Shown here piece after piece: positions 36,049 to 46,542 of a DNA stretch of 64,000 nt. This stretch comes from Robertmurraya massiliosenegalensis JC6. Its GTDB lineage: Bacteria > Bacillota > Bacilli > Bacillales > Cytobacillaceae. The position numbers were made by a program, and so were the translations under genes. Under the pieces are notes generated by a model, which searched no databases, had not been told where the DNA came from, and saw nothing but the letters and a program-made list of their open reading frames with translations. The stretch's first letter is position 1. Each line of letters starts with the position of its first letter. Location: assembly GCF_000311725.1 (NCBI RefSeq), contig NZ_HE978511.1, positions 325,498 through 389,497 of the forward strand, given 5' to 3'.

Positions 36049-38169
36049 TTACTTCTGTGCTTGTTCCTTTTGCTCTCGTTGCTCTTTTAGAACAGCTTTT
36101 CTGGATAAGTTGACACGACCTTGCTTATCAATTTCCGTTACCTTTACAAGTACTTCATCACCAATTGATAATACATCTTCTACTTTTCCAACACGCTCTT
36201 CTGCTAATTCTGAAATATGAACTAAGCCATCTTTACCGCTAAAGATTTCAACAAAAGCACCGAATTTTTCAATTCGTTTAACTTTTCCTAGGTACATTTG
36301 GCCAACTTCCACTTCACGTACGATGTCTTCTATAATCTTTTTCGCTTTTTGATTCATTTCCTCATGAGTAGATGAAATGAAGACTGTACCATCTTGTTCA
36401 ATATCAATCTTGACATTTGTCTCTTCGATAATTTTATTGATTTGCTTCCCACTTGGCCCAATAACATCACGAATCTTATCTGGATTAATGTGCATCGTTA
36501 AGATCTTTGGTGCATATTGAGAAAGTTGGTTATTTGGTTCTGCAATCGTAGCAAGCATTGATTCAAGAATTTGCATACGACCTTTTTTCGCTTGTAGCAA
36601 TGCTTCTTCCAGAATTTCGCGAGATAACCCATCAATTTTAATATCCATTTGAAGAGCAGTAACCCCTTTAGAAGTACCTGCAACTTTAAAGTCCATGTCT
36701 CCTAAGTGATCTTCCATTCCTTGAATATCTGTTAAAACCGTGTAATGTTCCCCAGATTTCACAAGACCCATGGCAATCCCAGCAACTGGAGCCTTAATTG
36801 GTACTCCGGCGTCCATCATCGCTAATGTACTTGCACAAATACTTGCCTGAGAAGTAGAACCATTTGATTCTAATACTTCAGAAACTAAACGGATTGTATA
36901 TGGGAAATCGGCTTCTGATGGGATAATTGGATCAAGTGCACGCTCCCCAAGGGCACCATGTCCAATTTCACGACGACCTGGTCCGCGAATTGGTCCTGTT
37001 TCCCCAACACTAAAGCTTGGGAAGTTATAATGATGCATAAAGCGTTTCTCTTCTTCGATTCCTAAACCATCTAAAATCTGCACATCTCCTAATGCGCCAA
37101 GCGTACAAATACTTAATGCTTGAGTTTGTCCACGAGTAAATAATCCAGAACCATGTGTACGAGGAAGAAGTCCTACTTCAGAAGATAATGGGCGAATTTC
37201 ATCTGGATTTCGACCATCAGGACGTACTTTTTCTTCTGTTATTAAACGGCGTACCTCACCTTTTACAAGCTTGTCTAAAATTTGCTTCACTTGCTTTAGA
37301 TCATCATCATCCGCTTCTTGTTCTTCATACTTAGCAATCACTCTATCTTTTACTTCCTTAATCGCATCTTCACGTGCATGCTTTTCCTGAACTTGAATCG
37401 CTTCAATCATTTCTTTTTCACAAGCATCACGAATTTCAGCTTCTAATTGCTCGTCGACATTGAAAAGAGTAACTTCCATCTTCTTTTTGCCCACTTTTGC
37501 AACAATCTCTTCTTGGAAGGCAATTAAACGTTTGATTTCTTCATGTCCAAACATAATCGCTTCAAGCATTGTTTCTTCTGGTACTTCATCTGCTCCTGCT
37601 TCAACCATGTTAATCGCATCTTTTGTTCCTGCTACAACTAAATGGATATCACTTTTCTCCATTTGTTCAACATTTGGATTAACAACGAAGTTTCCGTCAA
37701 TACGCCCTACCGTTACTCCCGCAATAGGTCCCTCAAACGGAATATCTGAAATCGATAACGCAAGAGAAGAGCCAAACATCGCAGCCATTTCAGATGAGCA
37801 ATCTTGATCAACGCTCATCACAATGCTAATTACTTGGACTTCATTTCTAAAACCATCTGCAAACAAAGGACGAATTGGACGATCGATCAAGCGGCTCGCT
37901 AATATCGCCTTTTCACTTGGACGACCTTCACGCTTAATAAAACCACCAGGAATTTTCCCGACTGCATATAATCTTTCCTCATAATTGACTGTTAATGGAA
38001 AGAAATCAAGTTTCTTCGGTTCTTTTGAAGCAGTTGCATTACTTAATACAGCAGTATCTCCATATCGGATTAGTGCTGAGCCATTCGCTTGTTTAGCTAA
38101 TTGTCCGATTTCAACGGTTAGTGGCCGGCCAGCCCACTCTATGGAAAAGATTTGCTTTTCTTGTCCCAT
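36049..38169 (-). CDS. pnp: Polyribonucleotide nucleotidyltransferase (PNPase)
   Basis: 706 aa, 3'-to-5' phosphorolytic exoribonuclease. Two RNase PH domains (about 10-225 and 310-545) with an all-helical linker, a KH domain (about 555-615, with [15 protein letters not shown]) and an S1 domain (about 622-692), in the standard order and length. The ribosome site GAGAGGGG is about 11 nt before the ATG. The 312-base gap 38170-38481 upstream holds the rpsO terminator and no gene. I could not place a firm promoter there. Confidence 0.97.
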   Translation of the reverse strand: MGQEKQIFSIEWAGRPLTVEIGQLAKQANGSALIRYGDTAVLSNATASKEPKKLDFFPLTVNYEERLYAVGKIPGGFIKREGRPSEKAILASRLIDRPIRPLFADGFRNEVQVISIVMSVDQDCSSEMAAMFGSSLALSISDIPFEGPIAGVTVGRIDGNFVVNPNVEQMEKSDIHLVVAGTKDAINMVEAGADEVPEETMLEAIMFGHEEIKRLIAFQEEIVAKVGKKKMEVTLFNVDEQLEAEIRDACEKEMIEAIQVQEKHAREDAIKEVKDRVIAKYEEQEADDDDLKQVKQILDKLVKGEVRRLITEEKVRPDGRNPDEIRPLSSEVGLLPRTHGSGLFTRGQTQALSICTLGALGDVQILDGLGIEEEKRFMHHYNFPSFSVGETGPIRGPGRREIGHGALGERALDPIIPSEADFPYTIRLVSEVLESNGSTSQASICASTLAMMDAGVPIKAPVAGIAMGLVKSGEHYTVLTDIQGMEDHLGDMDFKVAGTSKGVTALQMDIKIDGLSREILEEALLQAKKGRMQILESMLATIAEPNNQLSQYAPKILTMHINPDKIRDVIGPSGKQINKIIEETNVKIDIEQDGTVFISSTHEEMNQKAKKIIEDIVREVEVGQMYLGKVKRIEKFGAFVEIFSGKDGLVHISELAEERVGKVEDVLSIGDEVLVKVTEIDKQGRVNLSRKAVLKEQREQKEQAQK

Positions 38170-38439
38170 TCTTTAAAAAACCCCTCTCTTACTAACACTC
38201 CTGGGAGATTTAGCTTATATTAGTTCTACTTTATTCATCAATAATATATTTTATCTTAAACTTCATCTCATTACTCTTGTAGGCATGAAGAAGTCGATAG
38301 TATCATTTTGGTCAAAATCATAATTCGGTATGATATGATTCCATAGATAAAAGCCGTATCCGCTATTCTTATATTATGTACATCTTTTTATAGACTTAAA
38401 ATACGAGTTTATGTATTATTTTTCCAGTTATTTATGCTA

Positions 38440-38467
38440 ACAAAAAAGCGGGAAGAATCCCGCTTTT
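38440..38467 (-). terminator. rpsO terminator
   Basis: 10-bp stem AAAAGCGGGA/TCCCGCTTTT with a 4-nt loop, then TTG on the minus strand. Confidence 0.85.
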
Positions 38468-38481
38468 GTTAACATCAGTTC

Positions 38482-38751
38482 TTATCGACGTAAACCAAGT
38501 CTGTTGATTAACTCACGGTAACGTTGAACGTCTTTGTTACGAAGATAAGTTAATAGGTTACGACGTCTACCTACCATTTTCAAAAGACCGCGACGTGAGT
38601 GGTGATCTTTCTTATGAGTACGTAAGTGACCATTTAAATTGTTGATCTCTTCTGTAAGGACAGCGATTTGAACTTCTGGTGAACCAGTATCGTTCTCATG
38701 TGTTTTGAACTCATTGATAAGTTCATTCTTACGTTCTTTAGTGATTGCCAT
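38482..38751 (-). CDS. rpsO: 30S ribosomal protein S15
   Basis: 89 aa, the universal length. Early-binding 30S protein at the 16S three-way junction ([15 protein letters not shown]... to ...LINRLGLRR). Start at the ATG with AGGAGGTG 6 nt upstream; an in-frame ATG three codons earlier lies inside the ribosome site. A SigA-like promoter and a leader with folding potential (38761-38882) come before it. Confidence 0.97.
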   Translation of the reverse strand: MAITKERKNELINEFKTHENDTGSPEVQIAVLTEEINNLNGHLRTHKKDHHSRRGLLKMVGRRRNLLTYLRNKDVQRYRELINRLGLRR

Positions 38752-38760
38752 CCGTTTCAC

Positions 38761-38882
38761 CTCCTAAATAATTAATCCCCGAATGCTTCAGCAAGCGTCG
38801 GTGACTCGACTTGCCAAGCAAAGGTTCATGATGGATACGTGAGTCCATTCATATTTACGTACGAAATGAATTCACGTTAATT
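38761..38882 (-). promoter_or_regulatory. Candidate S15 autoregulatory leader
   Basis: The rpsO 5' leader can form an imperfect hairpin (GCTT-gg-CAAG-t-CG ... CG-a-C..CTTG-ct-GAAGC on the minus strand, about 38785-38820) and a smaller ATGGA/TCCAT hairpin upstream. S15 leaders that bind S15 are known in Bacillales and Geobacillus. The assignment here is by position and foldability, not by a covariance search. Confidence 0.4.
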
Positions 38883-38911
38883 AGAATACTACTTTTTATG
38901 ACAAAAAGCAA
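38883..38911 (-). promoter_or_regulatory. SigA-like promoter of rpsO
   Basis: Minus strand TTGCTT (38906-38911), 17-nt spacer, TATTCT (38883-38888). Confidence 0.45.
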
Positions 38912-38950
38912 GTGTAAACAATATATTTCGCATACTTTACACAACGGATC

Positions 38951-39895
38951 TTATATATGACGAAAATAATCGAGCGTACTTAACTTGTCTTTTTCAATTT
39001 GCTGCACAAGCTCCTCGATCCCATTGAATTTCTTTTCCGCCCTGATTCTCTTATGCCATTCTATCACGACTTCATAGCCATAAATATTCTGTTCAAAATC
39101 AAAAATATGAACTTCAACAGACGGCTTTGGAGCCTGTGTTTCATTGAAGGTTGGCTTATAGCCAATATTACAAACTCCCTCGTACCATGTACCAGCAACA
39201 AGAATCTTTACTGCGTAAACACCAATGGGGGGAATAAAAAATGCATCATCCACATCTGTATTCGCTGTTGGAAAACCGATCGTTCTTCCTCGTTTATCAC
39301 CATTAATGACAATTCCACTTGTTGAATAAAAGCGTCCCAAAAGGTCCGGTAACCTTTCCATATTCCCATCTCGTATAAGTTTACGGATCAAGGTCGAACT
39401 TATTTTTTCTGTTCCATTCGTTAGCTTTGAAACGGTTGTAAAATCAAATTTATCTCGCGAATGGAATTGAATGGTTTCCATTGTTCCCTTCCCCATTCTT
39501 CCGTAACTATAATCAAAACCAGCTACGACATGAATGACATTTAAACCAATGACATACTGATCCACAAATTCCTGTGGCAGAAGATTGGCAAATTCACTTG
39601 TAAAATGAACAACGAACAGATAGTCAACGTGAAGTTGCTCGATTAATCTTGCCTTCTCTTTAAGCGGAGTGATGTACTCCACATGCTGGACATCCCGACG
39701 CAACACAACGGATGGATGAGGATCAAAAGTCATGACACCCACCTTGCAATTTTTCTCCTTCGCAATTTCCAATGCTGTACCTATCACTTTTTGGTGCCCT
39801 AAATGAACACCATCAAAAAAACCTAACGCCAAGGTCATTGGCATAAATTGTTCGGGTTTGAATTCATGAGGATGATGAATATGAATAACTTCCAC
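38951..39895 (-). CDS. ribF: Bifunctional riboflavin kinase/FAD synthetase
   Basis: 314 aa (RibC in B. subtilis). N-terminal FMN adenylyltransferase domain with ALGFFDGVHLGHQ near residue 24 and a later ISSTLIR. C-terminal riboflavin kinase domain with GRTIGFPTAN and GVYAV. It makes FMN and FAD. Start at the GTG at 39895, with AGGTGG 8 nt upstream; a GTG four codons earlier overlaps that site. Downstream of truB by 46 bases. Confidence 0.94.
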   Translation of the reverse strand: MEVIHIHHPHEFKPEQFMPMTLALGFFDGVHLGHQKVIGTALEIAKEKNCKVGVMTFDPHPSVVLRRDVQHVEYITPLKEKARLIEQLHVDYLFVVHFTSEFANLLPQEFVDQYVIGLNVIHVVAGFDYSYGRMGKGTMETIQFHSRDKFDFTTVSKLTNGTEKISSTLIRKLIRDGNMERLPDLLGRFYSTSGIVINGDKRGRTIGFPTANTDVDDAFFIPPIGVYAVKILVAGTWYEGVCNIGYKPTFNETQAPKPSVEVHIFDFEQNIYGYEVVIEWHKRIRAEKKFNGIEELVQQIEKDKLSTLDYFRHI

Positions 39896-39941
39896 TTCGT
39901 TTCCCACCTATTTCTTATCAACAGAAAAATTCTCGCATCAG

Positions 39942-40853
39942 CTATATTTTTAAAACTTTCTTTGGCTTCATTAAGCCTTCTTTTTGAGGGTGCGCCTCAT
40001 AAATAGCCAATGCTGATCCATCTCCATCTTCCACTACAATTGGCCCTTTCTCATTTAGAAAGGTTGCTGGAATGGGAAGGACAGCACCATTTTTTACTTT
40101 CTCACCTAATTTATCATTTATTTGATATTTCGGCAAATAATATAATGCCGTTTCAATTGGTCTTAATACCTCATCAATGCTGCCTTTCTCCACTAATTCT
40201 TCCACTTCTGAAAAAGTTAGACAATCTGCTAGAGAAAAGCTTGCTGATTGAATCCGAGTTAACTGTGACATATGTGCTGGGTACCCCAGTTTTTCACCAA
40301 TCATGACCGCAAGAGTTCGAATATATGTGCCTTTGCTACATGAAACTTGAAAGCGAAAGCGAATGACATCTCCCTCGAATTGCTCTCTGTCATCAAGAAG
40401 TTCGATTGAATAAATCGTCACCTTTCTTGAAGGTCGTTCTACTTCCAATCCTTGCCTCGCATACTCATATAATCTCTTTCCATTGACTTTAACTGCTGAA
40501 AACATAGGGGGAGTTTGTGTAATTTCACCTGATAGCTCAGCGAGGACAGTAAGAATGTCATCTCTAGAATAAGATTTCCTATCTAAGTTTTCCTCTACAA
40601 TTTCTCCACCGGCATCTTCTGTCGTTGTAGAAAAACCAATCGTCACTTCTCCTACATACGTTTTTCCTGCATCTGTTATGTACTCAGCAACCTTTGTTGC
40701 GCGCCCTAAACAAATCGGTAAAACTCCATCCACCTCTGGATCTAATGTTCCAGTATGTCCAATTCGTTTCATTCGCAAAATTTTTCGCAAGCGAAAGACA
40801 CAATCATGGGATGTCAGTCCTTTCGGTTTATATAGCGGCAATATTCCTTCCAT
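39942..40853 (-). CDS. truB: tRNA pseudouridine(55) synthase TruB
   Basis: 303 aa. Catalytic Asp38 in GHTGTLDPEVDGVLP. It converts U55 of the tRNA T-loop to pseudouridine. The PUA-like C-terminal region follows. GGAGG stands upstream of the ATG. Preceded by rbfA after 100 bases. Confidence 0.96.
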   Translation of the reverse strand: MEGILPLYKPKGLTSHDCVFRLRKILRMKRIGHTGTLDPEVDGVLPICLGRATKVAEYITDAGKTYVGEVTIGFSTTTEDAGGEIVEENLDRKSYSRDDILTVLAELSGEITQTPPMFSAVKVNGKRLYEYARQGLEVERPSRKVTIYSIELLDDREQFEGDVIRFRFQVSCSKGTYIRTLAVMIGEKLGYPAHMSQLTRIQSASFSLADCLTFSEVEELVEKGSIDEVLRPIETALYYLPKYQINDKLGEKVKNGAVLPIPATFLNEKGPIVVEDGDGSALAIYEAHPQKEGLMKPKKVLKI

Positions 40854-40953
40854 TCCTCAACCTCCGTGTTTGATTCATTAGAAAAGGGATAGACATCCCC
40901 GTCTATCCCTCCACCATTTTTAAAAGTTTTCCATTTATTTATGCAAAAGTATC

Positions 40954-41319
40954 CTATTCTTCTTGATCCTTTTCTTGACTTTCTGCTTGAAGCTTATAAA
41001 TCAAGGAATCAATTCGATTACCGTAATCAATCGACTCATCAAATTCGAAAATGATTTCAGGCGTTTTTCTTAAGCGAATTCTTTTACCAATCTCTGAACG
41101 GATAAATCCTTTTGCCTTTGCCAGACCTTTTAATGTATTTTCTTTTTGTTCATCATCTCCAAGTACGGAAATGAATACCTTTGCTTGTTGGAGGTCTCCA
41201 GTAACCTGGACATCTGTAACAGTCACAAAGCCAATACGTGGATCTTTGATTTTCCGTCCGATAATCTCACCGAGTTCCTTTTTCATCTGTTCTCCAACAC
41301 GATTCGATCTAAGGCTCAT
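40954..41319 (-). CDS. rbfA: Ribosome-binding factor A
   Basis: 121 aa, KH-like 30S maturation and cold-adaptation factor. The conserved start is [16 protein letters not shown], and the core reads [19 protein letters not shown]. Start at the ATG with AGAGGTG about 7 nt upstream; the GTG three codons before overlaps that site. An unusual hairpin with a seven-codon open frame lies just upstream (41340-41405). Confidence 0.95.
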   Translation of the reverse strand: MSLRSNRVGEQMKKELGEIIGRKIKDPRIGFVTVTDVQVTGDLQQAKVFISVLGDDEQKENTLKGLAKAKGFIRSEIGKRIRLRKTPEIIFEFDESIDYGNRIDSLIYKLQAESQEKDQEE

Positions 41320-41339
41320 TCTAGTCACCTCTATCTTAT

Positions 41340-41405
41340 AAAAAAGTGCGTTTTTTCATGCGTTCCTCCAAATAATTTGTTGAAGAAACGCATGCACAAA
41401 AACGC
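41340..41405 (-). promoter_or_regulatory. Large hairpin with a 7-codon open frame before rbfA
   Basis: On the minus strand GCGTTTTT-gtg-CATGCGTTtC pairs with G-GAACGCATG-AAAAAACGC, followed by ACTTTTTT, which looks like a terminator or attenuator inside the infB-rbfA operon. The 3' arm contains GGAGG-AACGC-ATG, opening a frame for MKKRTFL and then TAA, so the hairpin would hide this ribosome site. Confidence 0.55.
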
Positions 41406-41425
41406 TAAAAACAATCTATATTGGC

Positions 41426-41707
41426 CTAAAGCCATTCAATATTCGTAATCGTTCTTTCAATTTCTGGAAAGGAATCGATAAATTTTAAAGCGTTTTGCAG
41501 TTCCATTTCAGTTGAAACTTGAGAAGAGGTCACGACAACCAGAGCAATTTTCGTTCGTTGCCACACATCTTGAAATTCAACTTCAGATGCAGACAAATTA
41601 AACTTTTGCTTTAGCCTTACAAGTACTCTTTGCAAAACGGCTCTCTTCTCCTTCAGTGAATGAGCATCATAAATGATGCATTCACAAACTGCAAGACCTA
41701 CTATCAT
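41426..41707 (-). CDS. ylxP: DUF503 protein YlxP
   Basis: 93 aa, YlxP family ([22 protein letters not shown]), a ferredoxin-like fold protein of unknown function always found between infB and rbfA. Its ATG overlaps the infB stop by one base (TAATG). Confidence 0.93.
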   Translation of the reverse strand: MIVGLAVCECIIYDAHSLKEKRAVLQRVLVRLKQKFNLSASEVEFQDVWQRTKIALVVVTSSQVSTEMELQNALKFIDSFPEIERTITNIEWL

Positions 41708-43890
41708 TAACGTTCCACTTCTTCCATAATATATGCTTCAATGACGTCTCCTTCTTTTACATCATTAAAGTTTTTAATCGTGATTCCGCACTCATAGCCT
41801 TGAGCCACTTCTTTCACATCATCTTTAAATCTTCTTAACGCATCGACTTCACCTTCGAAGATGACGATGCCATCACGAATGAGACGAACGCCACTATGAC
41901 GAGTGATCTTACCATCTGTCACATAAGAACCTGCAATCGTTCCAACTTTTGAAACCTTGAATGTTTGACGAACTTCTGCCTGACCGATAATTTTCTCTTG
42001 GAATTCTGGATCAAGCATCCCTTTCATCGCTGCTTCAATTTCTTCAATCGCTTTATAAATAATTCTATGAAGACGAATGTCCACCTCTTCAGACTCAGCC
42101 GCACGCTTAGCATTATTATCAGGACGAACGTTAAAACCAATCACAATTGCGTTTGAAGCAGCGGCAAGTGTAATATCTGACTCATTAATTGCCCCTACGC
42201 CTGTATGAATGATTTTTACATTTACACCTTCAACATCTAACTTTCGGAAAGCTGCTGCTACAGCTTCTACAGAACCTTGTACGTCTGCTTTAACAATAAT
42301 GTTGAGCTCTTTCATTTCACCTTGCTTTAAGTGATCAAAAAGATTATCTAAGCTAATGCGTGTCTTCTCACTTCTTTGCGCTTGGATCGCTTGAGTAGCA
42401 CGAGCCTCTCCAACTTGACGCGCTGTTTTTTCGTCTTCGAAAACAACGAAACGGTCACCAGCTTGAGGAACATCATTTAAGCCCGTAATTTCGACTGGAG
42501 TTGATGGACCAGCTTCTTTAACACGGCGGCCTAAATCATTGACCATCGCACGAACACGACCAAATGTATTTCCAACGACAATTGGATCGCCCACTCTTAA
42601 TGTTCCGTCTTGAACGAGTAAAGTTGCAACTGAGCCACGACCTTTATCTAACTGCGCTTCAATGACGGTTCCAATTGCTTTTCGGTTAGGATTCGCTTTA
42701 TATTCCTCAACTTCACCAACAAGAAGAATCATTTCTAATAGTGAGTCAATGCCTTCACCAGTTAATGCAGAAAGTGGAACGAAAATTGTGTCCCCACCCC
42801 ATGCTTCAGGGATTAGTCCATGCTCTGTTAACTCCTGCATAACACGATCAGGGTTTGCTGCTTCTTTATCAATTTTGTTCACCGCAACAATGATCGGAAC
42901 CTCGGCAGCCTTTGCGTGGTTAATCGCTTCAACTGTTTGTGGCATTACCCCATCATCTGCAGCAACAACTAAGATGGTAATATCCGTAATCTTTGCACCA
43001 CGCGCACGCATCGTTGTGAAAGCGGCATGACCAGGTGTATCTAAGAATGTGATCTTTTTCCCATTCTCTTCAACTTGATAAGCACCAATATGTTGGGTAA
43101 TCCCACCTGCTTCACCTGCTGTCACTTTTGTATGACGGATTGAATCAAGAAGGGTCGTCTTCCCGTGGTCAACGTGTCCCATAATCGTTACAACAGAAGG
43201 GCGCTCCACTTGTTCAGCAGGATCATCTTCCGTGAAGTACACTTCTAAATCGGTTGCATCAATTTTCACTTCTTCTTCAACCTCAACACCGTACTCAGAG
43301 GCAATCAATTCAATCGCATCTTTATCGAGGTCTTGGTTAATCGTAGCCATGACGCCAAGTAAGAATAACTTTTTAATGATTTCAGAAGGCTCACGATGTA
43401 GTTTCTTCGCAAGCTCAGCAACGGTTAATGATTCACTAAAAGTAATTTTTGCTGGCAGTTCCTTCTCTTTCTTTTTCTGCGGCTGTGCTTGAACTTGAGG
43501 TTGATTTTTCCCTTTGTTCTTTTGATTCTTATTTTTATTCTTATGATTGCCTTGATTACTATTATTATTGTTCTTGAAGCCTTTATTATCTTTTGATTGT
43601 GCTTTTGGTGTAGTTTTTGCCTTCACACGAGCTGTTCCAGCATTCCGATCGTCATCCTCAGCAACTGCTGTAGCTTTTTGCTTTGGTGCATTTGTTTTTG
43701 GTTGCACCTTTTCTGGTTGAGGCTGTTTTTCCTCTTTATTGTAAAGACGATCAAGCTTCTGGATTGTATCCCCTTCAATTGTTGTCATATGATTGGAAAC
43801 CTCTATATTCATTTCTTTTAGTTTAGTGATAACGTCTTTACTTGAAATATTATGCTTTTTTGCATATTCGTAAACTCGTATTTTACTCAT
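41707..43890 (-). CDS. infB: Translation initiation factor IF-2
   Basis: 727 aa. N-terminal IF2-N module (1-55), a low-complexity charged and Asn/Lys/Gln-rich linker (about 55-145), a second IF2-N (about 150-205), the GTPase domain with GHVDHGKT at 238-245 and NKID, then domains II, III and IV. It brings initiator tRNA to the ribosome. GGGGGTGA 4 nt before the ATG. An internal in-frame start for a shorter form is possible but not proven. Confidence 0.97.
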   Translation of the reverse strand: MSKIRVYEYAKKHNISSKDVITKLKEMNIEVSNHMTTIEGDTIQKLDRLYNKEEKQPQPEKVQPKTNAPKQKATAVAEDDDRNAGTARVKAKTTPKAQSKDNKGFKNNNNSNQGNHKNKNKNQKNKGKNQPQVQAQPQKKKEKELPAKITFSESLTVAELAKKLHREPSEIIKKLFLLGVMATINQDLDKDAIELIASEYGVEVEEEVKIDATDLEVYFTEDDPAEQVERPSVVTIMGHVDHGKTTLLDSIRHTKVTAGEAGGITQHIGAYQVEENGKKITFLDTPGHAAFTTMRARGAKITDITILVVAADDGVMPQTVEAINHAKAAEVPIIVAVNKIDKEAANPDRVMQELTEHGLIPEAWGGDTIFVPLSALTGEGIDSLLEMILLVGEVEEYKANPNRKAIGTVIEAQLDKGRGSVATLLVQDGTLRVGDPIVVGNTFGRVRAMVNDLGRRVKEAGPSTPVEITGLNDVPQAGDRFVVFEDEKTARQVGEARATQAIQAQRSEKTRISLDNLFDHLKQGEMKELNIIVKADVQGSVEAVAAAFRKLDVEGVNVKIIHTGVGAINESDITLAAASNAIVIGFNVRPDNNAKRAAESEEVDIRLHRIIYKAIEEIEAAMKGMLDPEFQEKIIGQAEVRQTFKVSKVGTIAGSYVTDGKITRHSGVRLIRDGIVIFEGEVDALRRFKDDVKEVAQGYECGITIKNFNDVKEGDVIEAYIMEEVER

Positions 43891-43909
43891 ATTTTCACCC
43901 CCGCAAGTA

Positions 43910-44212
43910 TTAATCGAGCACTTGTTTCAGCTTATTGGCAAACCCTGCATCTAAAACAGCCACAACTACGCGGGCTTCCTTTCCAATTGATTGACCGAGT
44001 ACATTACGGTTCTCAACGATTTTATATGGAATTGAAAAGGATTTGCATTTATCCGTCACTTTTTTCGCGGTATTGGCGGATGCATCCGCAGAGAGTAACA
44101 CAAGCTTTGCCTTGCCACTTCTTATTTCCTTAACGACAAGCTCTTCCCCTGAAATGATTTTCCGCGCTCGATTGGCTAGGCCTAGCAATGACATCCATTG
44201 ATTTGGTTTCAT
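43910..44212 (-). CDS. ylxQ: L7Ae-family ribosomal protein YlxQ
   Basis: 100 aa, K-turn RNA-binding protein of the L7Ae/L30e family ([22 protein letters not shown]). Related Bacillus proteins bind K-turn RNA, but the ribosomal role is unclear. ATG overlaps the ylxR stop by one base. Confidence 0.93.
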   Translation of the reverse strand: MKPNQWMSLLGLANRARKIISGEELVVKEIRSGKAKLVLLSADASANTAKKVTDKCKSFSIPYKIVENRNVLGQSIGKEARVVVAVLDAGFANKLKQVLD

Positions 44213-44493
44213 TAGGATAGTCGTTTCTCCTTCTCTACTAACTCAAGCAGTTCATCATAAATAGAATCATTTATCTCTACTTCTAAATGATTTTTCAATG
44301 TGTTTTTCTTTTTGGCTAAAAGAATGGCTTCCTTATCTTTTGAAAGGTAAGCTCCCCGACCATTTTTCTTTCCTGTTAAATCGATGGAAACTTCTCCCTC
44401 TTTAGAGCGGACGATGCGAACAAGTTCTTTTTTCGGCCTCATTTCACCAGTCGCCACACATTTTCGCAAAGGAACTTTTTTTCTATTGTTCAT
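44212..44493 (-). CDS. rnpM: RNase P modulator RnpM (YlxR)
   Basis: 93 aa YlxR/DUF448 protein with the motif CVATGEMRPKKELVRIVR near its start and GRGAYLS in the middle. Known in B. subtilis to bind RNase P RNA and reduce its activity. Located in the rimP-nusA-ylxR-ylxQ-infB operon. AGAGGTG 8 nt before the ATG. Confidence 0.94.
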   Translation of the reverse strand: MNNRKKVPLRKCVATGEMRPKKELVRIVRSKEGEVSIDLTGKKNGRGAYLSKDKEAILLAKKKNTLKNHLEVEINDSIYDELLELVEKEKRLS

Positions 44494-44510
44494 CCATCTT
44501 TCACCTCTTT

Positions 44511-45650
44511 TTACTCACGTGAATCCTCAAAACTTAAACTTAAATCTGAATCAAGTTCTTGCTCATCTTCATCATCAAATGTGAGAATCCCTTCTTCACG
44601 TGGGAAAATCCCCGCTTCTCTCGCATCTGTTTCAGACTTTATATCAATTTTCCAACCTGTTAGCTTTGCAGCTAGACGAGCATTTTGTCCTCTTTTACCA
44701 ATCGCAAGTGAAAGCTGATAGTCTGGAACAACGACTGTTGTCGCTTTCTCCTCTTCATTGACGATCACATCAAGCACCTTCGAAGGACTTAAAGCATTAG
44801 CCACAAACACTACTGGATCATTGGACCATTTTACGATATCGATTTTTTCCCCTTTTAGTTCATTGACAACCGCTTGTACTCGAGAACCTTTTGGTCCTAC
44901 ACATGAGCCAACGGGATCAACTTCAGGGTTTTCAGAGTGAACAGAAATTTTCGAACGATCTCCTGCTTCCCTTGAAACCGACTTAATTTCAACCGTTCCA
45001 TCGTAGATTTCAGGAACTTCAATTTCGAAAAGGCGCTTTAGTAAGCCAGGATGTGTTCTTGATACATAAATTTGGGGTCCTTTAGTCGTCTTTTCTACTT
45101 TTGTAATAAATACTTTAATGCGATCATGCGGACGATATCTTTCATTTGGCATTTGTTCATTCGCAGGTAAGATCGCTTCTATTTTCCCTAAGCTTACATA
45201 AATAAACTTTGAATCTACACGTTGCACAATCCCGGTCATAATATCTTCTTCACGGTCAATGAACTCAGAATAGATAATTCCACGTTCTGCTTCTCTTACC
45301 CTTTGCGTAACAACCTGCTTAGCCGTTTGGGCAGCAATTCGACCGAAGTCTTTTGGTGTCACCTCAAGTTCCACCACGTCTTCAATTTGGTAATTAGGAT
45401 TGATTCTTCTTGCATCTTCTACTGAAATTTCAAGACGGGGATCAAAAACTTCCTCAACCACATCTTTTCTTGCAAAAACTTTCATTGTTCCAGCACCTAA
45501 ATTTAAATCGATGCGCACATTTTGAGCCTGATTAAAGTTTCGACGATATGCTGATACTAACGCCGCTTCAATTGCTTCAATTATTACCTCTCTTGAAATC
45601 CCTTTTTCTTTTTCCAGCAAGTCAAGAGCATCTAGCAATTCACTGCTCAT
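44511..45650 (-). CDS. nusA: Transcription termination/antitermination factor NusA
   Basis: 379 aa. N-terminal RNA-polymerase-binding domain (1-125), S1 (about 135-200) and two KH domains (about 205-345), with a short acidic tail, as in Bacillus (no C-terminal AR repeats). It promotes pausing and intrinsic termination. Start at the ATG with GGGGG about 10 nt upstream; an ATG ten codons earlier lies before that site. Lies 68 bases after rimP. Confidence 0.96.
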   Translation of the reverse strand: MSSELLDALDLLEKEKGISREVIIEAIEAALVSAYRRNFNQAQNVRIDLNLGAGTMKVFARKDVVEEVFDPRLEISVEDARRINPNYQIEDVVELEVTPKDFGRIAAQTAKQVVTQRVREAERGIIYSEFIDREEDIMTGIVQRVDSKFIYVSLGKIEAILPANEQMPNERYRPHDRIKVFITKVEKTTKGPQIYVSRTHPGLLKRLFEIEVPEIYDGTVEIKSVSREAGDRSKISVHSENPEVDPVGSCVGPKGSRVQAVVNELKGEKIDIVKWSNDPVVFVANALSPSKVLDVIVNEEEKATTVVVPDYQLSLAIGKRGQNARLAAKLTGWKIDIKSETDAREAGIFPREEGILTFDDEDEQELDSDLSLSFEDSRE

Positions 45651-45718
45651 TTGATTATATCCCCCTTTAAACTCTAACAATTAATGAATTCATTTTAAAA
45701 AAAATGAAAGTAGTCAAC

Positions 45719-46189
45719 TTAAGAAAAAGTAACAGCTAACCTTGCATTTGCAATTTTATCCTTAGGAATTTCGACTTGTTTCTTTCTAGTCTTAATCGTT
45801 ATTTCTAACGAAAGCTTATCACTAGAATAGTCTATTAACTTCCCTTCAAAGGTTTTCTCACCATCAATCGGCTCGTATGTTTTCACAAAGACATTATGAC
45901 CGATCGCTCGCTCATAATCCTTTTCCTTTTTGAGTGGTCGTTCTGCCCCTGGAGATGAAACCTCTAGGAAATAGTTGTAAGGAATCGGATCAATTTCGTC
46001 TAGTTTTTCGCTAAGCCTTTCGCTCACTAGTCCACATTCCTCTATATCAACGCCACCGTCTTTATCAATGAAAACGCGAAGGAACCAATCTTTCCCTTCC
46101 TTTACATATTCAATATCAACTAATTCAAGATTGAGGTCATCTAAAATGGGACTAACAATGTCTTCAACCACTTCAATTACCTTACTCAT
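45719..46189 (-). CDS. rimP: Ribosome maturation factor RimP
   Basis: 156 aa, 30S maturation factor (YlxS) needed for a late step of small-subunit assembly. N-terminal alpha/beta domain with the conserved [20 protein letters not shown], and C-terminal Sm-like domain. First gene of the operon, strong AGGAGGG ribosome site. Confidence 0.95.
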   Translation of the reverse strand: MSKVIEVVEDIVSPILDDLNLELVDIEYVKEGKDWFLRVFIDKDGGVDIEECGLVSERLSEKLDEIDPIPYNYFLEVSSPGAERPLKKEKDYERAIGHNVFVKTYEPIDGEKTFEGKLIDYSSDKLSLEITIKTRKKQVEIPKDKIANARLAVTFS

Positions 46190-46390
46190 ATATTCCCTCC
46201 TAACTCTATCTGTCCTAAACTAGAAGCAAATTCATCCTTTTATATATGGTTAAATCAACTCACCTAGTAATGTTAAACTTCCTTTGCTATGTAGAAAGAC
46301 GTTAAGATAAATCCAGTTCTTCTAGTCCGCTATACTTTTTTGGAATACACTTTACTTCCTGCAAGCGGCATATTTTTTATACCTAAACAA
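46190..46390 (-). other. rimP upstream region without a gene
   Basis: The 353-base gap 46190-46542 holds the polC terminator and presumably the rimP-infB operon promoter. I found no clear SigA elements and no riboswitch signature. Confidence 0.5.
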
Positions 46391-46419
46391 ACAAGAAAGA
46401 GCGGGGGAGCCCCACTCTT
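46391..46419 (-). terminator. polC terminator
   Basis: 10-bp stem AAGAGTGGGG/CCCCGCTCTT (one G-T pair) with a 3-nt loop and a T-rich tail TCTTGTTTGTTT on the minus strand. Confidence 0.8.
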
Positions 46420-46542
46420 GTAAACGAGAGTTATCGATAGTATTTCCAATAAAACTATACCATAACCAATATTTTTATGCAAACAATAGTGTTCATTTCA
46501 CTTGACAAATCAGAGTTTTGTTCAAATAATTTTCTTCGTTTA

